NCBI RefSeq assembly: GCF_002743255.1 | Contig: NZ_PDYY01000013.1 | Span: forward strand, 1-64,000 | Direction of reading: 5' to 3' | From: Sporosarcina sp. P2 | Lineage (GTDB): Bacteria; Bacillota; Bacilli; Bacillales_A; Planococcaceae | Length of the DNA stretch: 64,000 nt | Shown here: in pieces, positions 45,423 through 54,395 of the stretch | How positions within the stretch are numbered: position 1 is the first letter of the stretch | Layout of the letters: every line of letters begins with the position of its first letter | The notes under the pieces: generated by a model | Seen by the model: the letters and a program-made list of their open reading frames with translations, nothing else | Databases searched by the model: none | What the model was told of the DNA's origin: nothing | Translations under genes and position numbers: made by a program

Positions 45423-47031
45423 GCCAGATCCCCCCGTAGAAGTTTTCTTCATAGATTTCCTTGCCCGTTTTCACTGGAGCAGCTCCCGGTGTTACAGGTC
45501 CGCACCCGTCACAACCTCCGTCCGAGCCCATTACAGAAAATGAAGAATACGGATTCTGAGCCGGTGCTTGTTCACCGTAAGTTCCCATACCGTCGTAACC
45601 TGCTGAACCTTGTGAGCGGTAGACGTTCATTTGACTTTCCTTATGAGATGTTGGAATTACGAAACGATCTTCGTATTTGGCAATGGCAAGCAAGCGATAC
45701 ATCTGCTTTGTCTGTTTCGCAGTCAAACCAACACGCTCCAATTTCGTTTCGTCGAAGTCCTTGCCTGAAGAAACCGCACGCATGTACGAACGCATCATCG
45801 CCATACGCTGCAAGCCTCCTTTGACAATATCCACGTCTCCAGCCGTTAGCATATTTGCCAAATACTGAAGCGGAATTCGCATTTCTTCAATAGCCGGGAA
45901 AATCATGTCCGGATTTTTGATGGAATCTTTGCCTTCAAAGTAGTTCATGATCGGGCTAAGCGGCGGGACGTACCATACCATTGGCAATGTCCGGTATTCC
46001 GGGTGCAATGGGAAGGCCAACTTGTATTCGATCGCTAACTTATAAACCGGTGAGTTTTGTGCTGCGTCGATCCAGTCCTCGGAAATGCCATCTTTCATTG
46101 CTTGCTCGATGATTTCCGGATCATGCGGATCTAGGAACAAATCACATTGTGCTTGATACAAGTCTTTCGGATCCGGTGTAGATGCGGCTTCTTGCACGCG
46201 GTCTGCATCGTAAAGCAAGACACCTAGATAGCGAATTCGACCTGTACATGTCTCGGAACAAACTGTTGGCAAACCGGATTCCACGCGTGGGAAACAGAAT
46301 GTACATTTCTCCGCTTTATTCGTTTTCCAGTTGAAGTATACTTTTTTGTACGGACAACCAGTCATACAGTACCGCCATCCGCGACACGCTTCTTGGTCGA
46401 CCAGAACGATTCCATCTTCGTCACGCTTGTACATAGCGCCTGACGGACAAGAGGCTACACAGCTCGGGTTCAAGCAGTGTTCGCATAGTCGCGGCAAGTA
46501 CATCATGAACGCTTGTTCAAAGTTGAATTTGATTTCTTCTTCAATTTTCTCGATATTCGGGTCAGTAGGTCCTGTAATATGCGCGCCAGCTAACTGATCC
46601 TCCCAGTTCGGGCCCCACTCTGGATCCATGTATTCGCCCGTAATGACAGACTTCGCACGTGCAACCGGTGTATGCTCTCGATCCGGTGCGGACGTTAGTT
46701 TTTCATAGTCATATGTCCATGGCTCATAGTAATCTTTCATTTCTGGCATATCGGGATTATAGAAGATTTTGCCGAGTGCGATTTTCGACAGCTTGGAACC
46801 CGATTTCAGTTCTAGTTTGCCCTTTCGCAACTGCCAGCCACCCTTATAAAGTTCCTGATCTTCCCAACGTTTCGGGTAGCCGATCCCGGGTTTCGTTTCC
46901 ACGTTATTGAACCACATATACTCGGCACCTTCACGGTTCGTCCATGTCGTTTTACACGTCACACTACATGTATGACACCCAATACACTTGTCTAAGTTCA
47001 TGACCATTGCAACTTGCGCTTTAATTTTCAA
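45415..47031 (-). CDS. narH: Respiratory nitrate reductase beta subunit NarH
   Basis: 538 residues, four FeS centres. Cys motifs: CIGCHTCSVTC near residue 16, CEHCLNPSCVASCP near 185, CRGWRYCMTGCP near 217 (the Trp marks the [3Fe-4S] centre) and KCTFCFPR near 243. It carries electrons from NarI to NarG. TTG start behind GGAGGTC, overlapping the end of narG by 11 bases. The Gly/Cys-rich tail near 510 (GGCDGCGP) is an extra I have not seen assigned a role. Confidence 0.95.
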   Translation of the reverse strand: MKIKAQVAMVMNLDKCIGCHTCSVTCKTTWTNREGAEYMWFNNVETKPGIGYPKRWEDQELYKGGWQLRKGKLELKSGSKLSKIALGKIFYNPDMPEMKDYYEPWTYDYEKLTSAPDREHTPVARAKSVITGEYMDPEWGPNWEDQLAGAHITGPTDPNIEKIEEEIKFNFEQAFMMYLPRLCEHCLNPSCVASCPSGAMYKRDEDGIVLVDQEACRGWRYCMTGCPYKKVYFNWKTNKAEKCTFCFPRVESGLPTVCSETCTGRIRYLGVLLYDADRVQEAASTPDPKDLYQAQCDLFLDPHDPEIIEQAMKDGISEDWIDAAQNSPVYKLAIEYKLAFPLHPEYRTLPMVWYVPPLSPIMNYFEGKDSIKNPDMIFPAIEEMRIPLQYLANMLTAGDVDIVKGGLQRMAMMRSYMRAVSSGKDFDETKLERVGLTAKQTKQMYRLLAIAKYEDRFVIPTSHKESQMNVYRSQGSAGYDGMGTYGEQAPAQNPYSSFSVMGSDGGCDGCGPVTPGAAPVKTGKEIYEENFYGGIWRD

Positions 47032-50000
47032 GCCAGTTGACCTCCTTCATCTTACGGACTGCGACGTAGACATCACGTTGATTACCGATCGGTCCGTAGT
47101 AGTTGAATCCATAACTGAGCTGTGCATAGCCACCTACCATTTGAGTCGGCTTCATGTGAATTCGCGTCGGTGCATTATGGCTTCCTCCGCGCTGCTCGGT
47201 GATTTCTGAACCCGGCATTTGAATATGCTTATCCTGTGCGTGGTACATAAACATCGTACCTTTAGGCATTCTGTGACTGACAACTGCACGTGCGTTGACG
47301 ACACCGTTTCGGTTATATACTTCGAGCCAAGCATTGTCGTCGATTCCGTGCTCTTCTGCATCGAGATTCGATAACCACACGGTCGGACCACCGCGGAACA
47401 ACGTGAGCATGTGCTGGTTGTCTTGGTATGTCGAGTGGATATTCCACTTACCGTGCGGTGTTAAATAACGCAAGACGAGCGCATCTTGTCCGCCTTTAAT
47501 GTCTGCATCACGATCCGCAAAGACGAATGGTGGAAGCGTCGGTTTATAGACTGGCAATGATTCACCAAATCCTAGGAATAATTCGTGGTCGACGTAGAAA
47601 TGCTGTCTACCCGTTAATGTACGGAATGGCACGAGACGTTCGATATTCGTCGTAAATGGCGAGTAGCGTCGGCCCAATTTATTCGAACCACTGAAGACCG
47701 GTGTTGGAATCACTTCACGTGGTTGGGCGGTAATACTTGCGAATGTGAATCGCTCTGCTGCGCGGTCTGCGGAGATGTCTTTTAGTTCCATGCCCGTATC
47801 ATGCTCCGCGGCTTCAAATGCTTTTTGCGATACACGGCCGTTCGTTGCGGAAGATAGCGTCAACATCGCTTCTGCTGCGTGTTTCGCTGTGTACAATTTA
47901 GGCAAGCCGTCTTTCACGGTGTCGTCTTCATAAATACCGTTGATACCTTTCATCAGTTCATATTCATCCGCTACTGAGAAACTAACACCGTGTGCGCCGG
48001 TTTTCCCTGTCGACAATAGCGGCCCGAGCGTAATATATTTATCGTAAACCTTCGTAAAGTCTCGCTCTACAATCGTCATACCCGGCATCGTTTTGCCCGG
48101 AATTGCTTCAATTTCACCTTTACTCCAGTCATGCACTTCGCCCATCGGCTGAGCAATTTCCTGAACCGAGTCATGCGCTAATGGAGAGGTAACCAAGTCT
48201 TTGTAGACACCCGGCAAATGCGTTTCCGCAAGTGTCGAGAACGTTTTTGCGATTTCACGATAAATGTCCCAGTCCGATTTGGATTCCCATAATGGGTTGA
48301 CTGCCGGATTAAATGGATGGACAAATGGGTGCATATCAGTTGATGACAGATCCACTTTCTCATACCAAGTAGCAGCTGGTAGAACGAGATCTGCATATAG
48401 CGGTGTCGCAGTCATGCGGAAGTCGAGTGCCACTAATAGATCGAGCTTTCCTTCCACGTCATCACGCCAAACCATTTCTTTCGGTTTCATATCCTCATTC
48501 GGCGTAGCAAGCAAACCGTCCGAAGCACCGAGTAAGTGCCGCATAAAGTATTCCTGCCCTTTCGCAGAACTTGAAATCAAGTTCGAACGCCAGACAAATA
48601 ATGAACGCGGGAAGTTTTCCGGTGCATCTGGATCTTCTGCTGCGAATTGTAGTTCGCCAGATTTCAGCTGATCTACGACATGCGAAACGACTTCTTTCGT
48701 ATCCGTCTTGCCTAGTTTCGCTGCTTCTTCCGCGAGCAGTAAACTATTTTTATTGAATTGAGGATAAGATGGCAACCAGCCGAGACGCGCTGCGAGAACA
48801 TTATAGTCTGCTGGATGCTGGTATCTCGCTTCCCCACCAAGTGGTGACATGAGCGTATCCGTACCCGCTTCTTCGTACTTCCATTGATCGGTTGCAAAGT
48901 AGAAAAATGATGTGGCGTTTTGCAGACGTGGCGGACCTTGCCAGTCTTTCGCAAAGGCAATCGTGCTCCAGCCCTCGATTGGACGACATTTCTCTTGTCC
49001 TACGTAATGCGCCCAACCTCCACCATTCACTCCTTGTGAAGCCGTCAACGTGACAAGGTTGAGAATCGCGCGGTAGATCGTATCACTGTTGAACCAGTGA
49101 TTGATTCCCGCTCCCATAATAATCATCGAACGTCCACCTGTGTCGATAGCGTTTTGTGCAAACTCCATTGCGATTTGCGTAACGAGTTCCGGTTTAACGT
49201 TGGTGATCGCTTCTTGCCAAGCTGGTGTATAGATAGAAGTAACATCGTCATAACCTGTCGCCTCTAGCTCACTGTCGATTCGATTCACACCGTACTGACT
49301 CAACATGACGTCGTACGTTGTCGCAACTAAACGCTCCGTGCCGTCCGCGAATTGTACTTTCATCGCAGGAATCGGACGCTTGAATGTGCCATTTCCTCGG
49401 TTATCGAAGTATGGGAAATGAATTTCTAGCCATTGCTCGGCTTGCTTTTCGATGGATAATGCGGGCTCTATGCGTGTGCCATCTGCATTTTCCAGTTGCA
49501 AATTCCACTTGACGTCTTCTTCCCAGCGCTGCCCCATCGTGCCGTTTGGAACAATGATTTCCTCTTTTGCTTCATCAAATAACACAGGTTTCCACTCCGC
49601 GTGCGCCGTCTGTTGTCCAAGATCGCTTGCACGCAAGAAACGCCCAGCTTTATACGAATCTTCATGCGGATCAAGTAAAATCAAGAACGGCATATCGGTG
49701 TATTGTTTGGCATAGTTTATAAATGTTGGTTCTTTACGTTTTTGATAGAATTCATCCAAAATGACGTGGGTCATCGCTTGAGCAACTGCTGCGTCCGTTC
49801 CCGGATTTGCTGCGATCCAGTCATCCGCATGCGTTACACTTTCCGCATAGTCGGGTGCGACGGAAACGACTTTGGTTCCTTTATAGCGGACTTCCGTCAT
49901 GAAGTGCGCATCCGGCGTCCGGGTAAGCGGTACGTTTGATCCCCACATGATGATGTAGCCTGCGTTAAACCAGTCACTCGATTCCGGAACGTCTGTCTGT

Positions 50001-50695
50001 TCACCCCAGATTTGTGGAGAAGATGGCGGAAGATCCGCGTACCAGTCGTAGAAACTGAGCATTTCGCCACCAAGTAATGAAATGAAGCGCGCCCCCGATG
50101 CATAACTGACCATGGACATCGCAGGAATTGGTGTGAATCCTGCCACGCGATCCGGGCCGTATTTTTGTACCGTATAGATGAGTTGTGCCGCAATGAGCAT
50201 CGTCGCATCCCGCCAATGAATCCGGACATGACCACCTTTCCCGCGGGCTTTTTTGTATTCATTGGTTTTCTCAGGGTCTTCAACGATTGCTGTCCATGCT
50301 TTTACAGGATCTTTCGTTTCCTCCAACGCTTCGTTCCACATGCGCCACAGCTTGCCGCGTATATAAGGATACTTCACGCGCAATGGACTGTATTCATACC
50401 AAGAAAACGACGCGCCACGTGGACAACCACGCGGTTCGAATTCAGGCATATCAGGGCCACAGGAAGGATAATCGATTTGCTGATTTTCCCATGTGATAAT
50501 GCCATTCTTGACGAAGACTTTCCAGCTACAGGAGCCTGTACAGTTTACGCCATGCGTCGTACGGACCACTTTGTCATGCGACCAGCGTTGACGGTACATG
50601 TTTTCCCAATCACGATTTTTCTCTTCTAACACTGACCAACTTCCAGAATAACTCTCGACAGGTTTAAAATAATTCAATCCGAATCTCTTTTTCAT
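47021..50695 (-). CDS. narG: Respiratory nitrate reductase alpha subunit NarG
   Basis: 1224 residues, full-length. The FS0 cluster ligands His48, Cys52, Cys56 and Cys91 are spaced as in E. coli NarG (H-x3-C-x3-C-x34-C). The molybdenum-binding Asp is in SFYDWYADLPPSSPQ, and the C-terminal molydopterin-binding domain contains HGKWNIHSTYQDN. It reduces nitrate to nitrite on the cytoplasmic side. No twin-arginine leader is present, as usual for NarG. ATG at 50695 follows AAAGGAG; the open frame continues 31 codons upstream without a site. First gene of an apparent eleven-gene run. Confidence 0.96.
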   Translation of the reverse strand: MKKRFGLNYFKPVESYSGSWSVLEEKNRDWENMYRQRWSHDKVVRTTHGVNCTGSCSWKVFVKNGIITWENQQIDYPSCGPDMPEFEPRGCPRGASFSWYEYSPLRVKYPYIRGKLWRMWNEALEETKDPVKAWTAIVEDPEKTNEYKKARGKGGHVRIHWRDATMLIAAQLIYTVQKYGPDRVAGFTPIPAMSMVSYASGARFISLLGGEMLSFYDWYADLPPSSPQIWGEQTDVPESSDWFNAGYIIMWGSNVPLTRTPDAHFMTEVRYKGTKVVSVAPDYAESVTHADDWIAANPGTDAAVAQAMTHVILDEFYQKRKEPTFINYAKQYTDMPFLILLDPHEDSYKAGRFLRASDLGQQTAHAEWKPVLFDEAKEEIIVPNGTMGQRWEEDVKWNLQLENADGTRIEPALSIEKQAEQWLEIHFPYFDNRGNGTFKRPIPAMKVQFADGTERLVATTYDVMLSQYGVNRIDSELEATGYDDVTSIYTPAWQEAITNVKPELVTQIAMEFAQNAIDTGGRSMIIMGAGINHWFNSDTIYRAILNLVTLTASQGVNGGGWAHYVGQEKCRPIEGWSTIAFAKDWQGPPRLQNATSFFYFATDQWKYEEAGTDTLMSPLGGEARYQHPADYNVLAARLGWLPSYPQFNKNSLLLAEEAAKLGKTDTKEVVSHVVDQLKSGELQFAAEDPDAPENFPRSLFVWRSNLISSSAKGQEYFMRHLLGASDGLLATPNEDMKPKEMVWRDDVEGKLDLLVALDFRMTATPLYADLVLPAATWYEKVDLSSTDMHPFVHPFNPAVNPLWESKSDWDIYREIAKTFSTLAETHLPGVYKDLVTSPLAHDSVQEIAQPMGEVHDWSKGEIEAIPGKTMPGMTIVERDFTKVYDKYITLGPLLSTGKTGAHGVSFSVADEYELMKGINGIYEDDTVKDGLPKLYTAKHAAEAMLTLSSATNGRVSQKAFEAAEHDTGMELKDISADRAAERFTFASITAQPREVIPTPVFSGSNKLGRRYSPFTTNIERLVPFRTLTGRQHFYVDHELFLGFGESLPVYKPTLPPFVFADRDADIKGGQDALVLRYLTPHGKWNIHSTYQDNQHMLTLFRGGPTVWLSNLDAEEHGIDDNAWLEVYNRNGVVNARAVVSHRMPKGTMFMYHAQDKHIQMPGSEITEQRGGSHNAPTRIHMKPTQMVGGYAQLSYGFNYYGPIGNQRDVYVAVRKMKEVNWLEN

Positions 50696-50791
50696 CGAAC
50701 ATTTCCACTCCTTTTTAGAACGTAGCAGTAAATGAATCAAGTCTACTAATCTTCTTACCCCGAAATAATCTGAGTAATCTGAAATCAAACT

Positions 50792-50805
50792 GAGGGAATT
50801 CCCTA
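50792..50805 (-). promoter_or_regulatory. NreC-type palindrome, proximal to narG
   Basis: On the minus strand TAGGGAATTCCCTC matches the NreC site known from Staphylococcus (TAGGG-N4-CCCTA) in nine of ten fixed positions. It is centred about 103 bp before the narG start codon. The function is inferred from nreABC lying in the same operon. Confidence 0.75.
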
Positions 50806-50896
50806 TTAATTACAATGTATTGTAGGTCTTTTCTATCAAGTCTTATAAAATATCTTTATATTATATAACTATACGTCTTTCTCTACTCGTTTCTAT

Positions 50897-50910
50897 CAGG
50901 GAATTCCCTA
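50897..50910 (-). promoter_or_regulatory. NreC-type palindrome, distal to narG
   Basis: TAGGGAATTCCCTG on the minus strand again matches nine of ten fixed positions and shares the same AATT centre. It lies exactly 105 bp, ten helical turns, from the proximal site. A looser inverted pair, CCCTTA (50927-50932) and TAAGGG (50947-50952), follows towards the divergent CoA-transferase gene. Confidence 0.72.
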
Positions 50911-51117
50911 TTCTCCTTTCACGAATCCCTTATTTTACTTTCTAAGTAAGGGAAAACACTTTATACCGCCTTCTGAATACGCTTTAAAATTTTCATAATT
51001 TTAAGTGTTTTTATTTATCAAATGGGAAATTTAGTATAGTTCTCATAATATTATGTTGATTTTATTTATATAAATGATAGAATTATATACAAAATGAAAG
51101 GTAAGGTGGATGATACC

Positions 51118-52638
51118 GTGGCAAACGAATTAAATAAGGTACTTCGTTGTGAAGCACTGAAAGATAAAATTGTTACAGCAGAAGAAGCAGCTTCTTGGAT
51201 CGAGGATGGAATGTCTCTAGGTCTGAGTGGATTTACTTTGTCCGGAGACGCGAAAGCGGTTCCATTGGCATTGGCAGAACGAGGAAAAACTGAGGACTTC
51301 AAAGTAAACGTTTTCACTGGCGCTTCAATGGGTCCGAACGTTGATGAATTGATGGCCAATGCAGACGTAATCAACTTACGTGTTCCTTACCAAGGTAACC
51401 CAGCAATGCGTGGCAAAATCAACTCAGGTGACTCATTCTATATCGATCAGCACCTTTCCCATACAGCTGAATGGATTCGCCAAGGCGTAATCGGACCAAT
51501 TGACTATGCAATCATTGAAGCAGCTGCTATTACAGAAGAAGGATATATCATCCCAACTGGTTCTGTAGGTAACTCTCCTATTTTCGTTCAAGAAGCGAAG
51601 CATGTCATCATCGAATTGAATGTTAACGCTCCTATGGAGTTTGAAGGCTTACATGACATCTACATCCCAGATGCTCAAAACCAACGTAAAGAAATTCCTG
51701 TATACAGTGCAACAGATAAAATCGGTACACCAGGAATCAAAGTAGATCCTGAAAAGGTAGTTGGAATCGTTCTAACGGAGAAAGGTGATATTCCTTCCCC
51801 TATCGTTCCTCCAGACGAAGAGACACAAGAGATTGCAAACAACTTGTTGAACTTCTTCCGTGACGAGATCAAATTGGGCCGTATGGATGAAACACTAATG
51901 CCTCTTCAATCAGGTGTCGGTTCAGTTGCGAACGCAGTACTTGACGGTATGAGAAATTCGGAGTTTAAAGATATCGAAGTCTATTCTGAAGTACTTCAAG
52001 ACGCAATCTTCGACTTGATCGATGACGGCGTAGTGAAATTCGCTTCTGCTACTTCATTGACTCTATCTAAAAAGCGTTTGGACAGCTTCAAAGACGATAT
52101 CGCTAAATACCGTGATAAACTTGTATTCCGTCCTCAAGAAATCTCAAACCACCCGGAAGTTATCCGTCGTTTGGGTATCATTTCATTCAACACAGCGCTT
52201 GAGCTAGACATCTACGGAAACGTTAACTCTACACATGTTAGCGGAACACGTATGATGAACGGTATCGGCGGATCTGGTGACTTCGCTCGTAACGCACGCA
52301 TCGCGATTTTTGTTACGAAGTCTTACGCAAAAGGCGGAGACGTATCATCCATCGTACCTTTCTCTTCTCACGTGGACCACACGGAGCACGATGTAGACGT
52401 AATCGTCACAGAACAAGGGTACGCGGATCTTCGCGGCTTGGCTCCAAGACAGAAAGCAGAATTGTTGATCGAGAACTGTGCTCACCCTGACTTCAAGGAA
52501 GAGCTACGTGATTATTACAATAGAGCAGTTGAACAAGTTGGCGGACAAACTCCACACATCTTGGAAGAAGCGCTATCTTGGCACGTGAATCTTGCGAAAA
52601 ACAAAACTATGCACAAGACTGTAGAAGCTCAGAAGTAA
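51118..52638 (+). CDS. Succinate/acetate CoA-transferase (acetyl-CoA hydrolase family)
   Basis: 506 residues. LSGFTLSGDAKAVPLALAER, GSVGNSPIFVQEAKHVIIELN (quoted in part) and SGVGSVANAVLDGM are family blocks, and the catalytic Glu is expected in VYSEVLQDAIFDLID. It moves CoA between acetate, succinate or other short acids. Divergent from narG across about 420 bp that include the NreC-like sites, so shared anaerobic control is possible. GTG at 51118 follows AAGGTGG by eight bases; the ATG at 51094 lacks a site. Confidence 0.87.
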   Translation: MANELNKVLRCEALKDKIVTAEEAASWIEDGMSLGLSGFTLSGDAKAVPLALAERGKTEDFKVNVFTGASMGPNVDELMANADVINLRVPYQGNPAMRGKINSGDSFYIDQHLSHTAEWIRQGVIGPIDYAIIEAAAITEEGYIIPTGSVGNSPIFVQEAKHVIIELNVNAPMEFEGLHDIYIPDAQNQRKEIPVYSATDKIGTPGIKVDPEKVVGIVLTEKGDIPSPIVPPDEETQEIANNLLNFFRDEIKLGRMDETLMPLQSGVGSVANAVLDGMRNSEFKDIEVYSEVLQDAIFDLIDDGVVKFASATSLTLSKKRLDSFKDDIAKYRDKLVFRPQEISNHPEVIRRLGIISFNTALELDIYGNVNSTHVSGTRMMNGIGGSGDFARNARIAIFVTKSYAKGGDVSSIVPFSSHVDHTEHDVDVIVTEQGYADLRGLAPRQKAELLIENCAHPDFKEELRDYYNRAVEQVGGQTPHILEEALSWHVNLAKNKTMHKTVEAQK

Positions 52639-52656
52639 TTTTATAGTAATGAAACG

Positions 52657-52690
52657 ACCAAGCGGACTTCAATCCGCTTGGTTTTTTTGT
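52657..52690 (+). terminator. Intrinsic terminator of the CoA-transferase gene
   Basis: ACCAAGCGGA pairs exactly with TCCGCTTGGT, followed by seven T. Array 5 starts 14 bp later. Confidence 0.9.
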
Positions 52691-52699
52691 TTTTGTGAG

Positions 52700-52850
52700 G
52701 TTAGAGCGGTCAACTAGATGGATAGAGCGGCTGCGGGTCTTCATTGAGCGGTTAACTGGGGGGGATAGAGCGGTTTCGAGGGATCATAGAGCGGGCGGAG
52801 AAATTTATGAGCGGATAGCGTGGAAGTATGAGCGCTCAGCCATACGTATA
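52700..52850 (+). repeat. 21-bp periodic GAGCG array 5 (7 units)
   Basis: Cores at 52704, 52725, 52746, 52768, 52789, 52809 and 52830; intervals 21, 21, 22, 21, 20, 21, which add up to exactly six periods. Most cores are preceded by ATA or ATT; the last two by TAT, and again the 20-bp step falls at the change to TAT. Located between the terminators of two convergent genes. Confidence 0.88.
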
Positions 52851-52896
52851 AACGACTTCAATTAACGAAAACGGTGCTCTCCCCATCCTCCACGCA

Positions 52897-52928
52897 TAAA
52901 AAAGAGGAACCCGTCACGGATTCCCCTC
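52897..52928 (-). terminator. Intrinsic terminator of nrdF
   Basis: On the minus strand GAGGGGAATCCG pairs with CGGGTTCCTC (one bulge and one G-T) and is followed by six T. Confidence 0.8.
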
Positions 52929-52938
52929 CCTTTATTTA

Positions 52939-53976
52939 TTACAAATCATCAAAGCCGTTCAAATCACTAGTCTTCACATATTGACGGCTCGTTTGTTCGA
53001 AGAAGTCCGTTTTCGTATCGTCAAAGTTATCGACGTACGCACGGATCCACTTCATTGGATTATCTGTAAACTCTGGATAAATTTCGCTTAAGCCAAGCAT
53101 GCGTAACATTTTATTGGCGCGATACTTCACGTAGCCTTCCATCTCATCCAACTCAAGGCCATCGATCCCTGCTAATACATAGCGACTCCAGATGACTTCT
53201 TGCTCGACGGAGTGACGGAATTGGTCATAGATCCATTCCGTGAACTCGTCTGTGTTGTACTCTGGATTTTCAGCTAAAGCTGCACGGAAGATATCGCTGA
53301 TGGCTTTACCATGCTGTAGTTCGTCACGGTTGATGTACGAAATCATTGTGGAGGTGCCGACCATTTTTTGATGGCGTGCCAAGTTATAGAAGAATGCGAA
53401 GCCACTGTAGAAGAATAGGCCTTCTAGTAATGTCGTATACACCATCGCTTTTAGAACCGTTTCAATTGTCGGGTTCTCCGCAAATTCATTGTAGACATCT
53501 ACAATTCGTTCATTTCGCTTCATTAATACTTCGTCTGTACGCCCCATTTCGAAAGCTGCCATTTGCTTGTCCAAGTTCGTGACTGATGAAAGTACGTACG
53601 CATAGCTGTGATTATGTTCGCTTTCCTGGTCTGCGATTGTCGCGAGAATCGACTTGACGGAAGGATCCGTTGTGAAGTCGGCGATTTTCATTGCGATGAC
53701 AGTTTGTGGACCATCAAGTGTAGCCAGTAGGCCGATAATTTTTAGGAATGCGGATTGTTCTTCTTGCGTCAGGCTCGAGAACTGCTTGACGTCTTGCGTC
53801 ATGTCAACTTCATTCGCTGTCCAGAACAGGGAACGGATTCGCTGACGTAATGTATAGAAATGGGGATGCGCGAGGTCGTTCCAGTTTAGAATGCCGCTTG
53901 CTTCCCCACCGAAAATAGCTGTTGCCTTGTTCGGGTTTGCAGGATTTAATACTTTTACTCTTGTAAGTGTCGCCAA
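52939..53976 (-). CDS. nrdF: Class I ribonucleotide reductase beta subunit
   Basis: 345 residues. Diiron/dimanganese ligands can be placed: Asp in LLATLDGPQT, Glu and His in DQESEHNHSY, Glu in TTLLEGLFFY, Glu and His in RDELQHGKAI. The radical Tyr is four residues after the first His (HNHSY), as in NrdF. It generates the radical that starts reduction in the alpha subunit. Sequence around the first ligands differs from the common NrdF of B. subtilis, so the sub-class (Ib versus other) is open. TTG at 53976 follows AAAGGAG by ten bases. Confidence 0.85.
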   Translation of the reverse strand: MATLTRVKVLNPANPNKATAIFGGEASGILNWNDLAHPHFYTLRQRIRSLFWTANEVDMTQDVKQFSSLTQEEQSAFLKIIGLLATLDGPQTVIAMKIADFTTDPSVKSILATIADQESEHNHSYAYVLSSVTNLDKQMAAFEMGRTDEVLMKRNERIVDVYNEFAENPTIETVLKAMVYTTLLEGLFFYSGFAFFYNLARHQKMVGTSTMISYINRDELQHGKAISDIFRAALAENPEYNTDEFTEWIYDQFRHSVEQEVIWSRYVLAGIDGLELDEMEGYVKYRANKMLRMLGLSEIYPEFTDNPMKWIRAYVDNFDDTKTDFFEQTSRQYVKTSDLNGFDDL

Positions 53977-54395
53977 TGTTCGAGCACTCCTTTCGTCCAA
54001 TTCGTAACGGTTTTTTCTTGTATGCCGCGTGGGCTTTGCTCAATCTTTAATGGTTCAAAAGGTGAATGATAGAATTTCGCCAGCTTGTCTGCGGCTTTGC
54101 AAAATAATTCATCACCTCCAAACTGGGTATCCCCTGTTCCAAAGACATAGACGAGCTCGGGTTTATAGCCGATGTCCGCCACGAAATCTTTGACTTCATC
54201 CGGTGTTGCACCTTTCTCCCATGTGAATGAACCAATACAAAACGCGTCGTATTTTTTAATATCAGGGAGGACACCGATGCCGATACGATGAGTATCGACT
54301 TCGACGCCTTCACTTTGGAGAATTTCTGTAATCAATTCCGCTACTTCCTGCGTGTTGCCGCTCCAGGAAGCATAGGCGATTAAGAATGACACCAC
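53955..54395 (-). CDS. Flavodoxin-like protein between the RNR genes (NrdI-type role)
   Basis: 146 residues. The flavodoxin phosphate loop YASWSGNTQEVAEL (about 8-21) and the FMN-side GSFTWEKGATPDEVKDF and FGTGDTQFGGDELF blocks are clear. By position it should reduce or activate the beta-subunit metal site as NrdI does, but it is longer than typical NrdI (about 120-130) and has a full flavodoxin pattern. GTG start; overlaps nrdE by 16 bp and nrdF by about 20 bp, so the three genes are translationally coupled. Confidence 0.8.
   Translation of the reverse strand: MVSFLIAYASWSGNTQEVAELITEILQSEGVEVDTHRIGIGVLPDIKKYDAFCIGSFTWEKGATPDEVKDFVADIGYKPELVYVFGTGDTQFGGDELFCKAADKLAKFYHSPFEPLKIEQSPRGIQEKTVTNWTKGVLEHWRHLQE

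Noticed and set aside
50165..50629. 154-codon open frame on the plus strand inside narG
   Set aside because: It is antisense to a conserved part of NarG, lacks a start signal and resembles no protein family; it is a shadow of codon bias.
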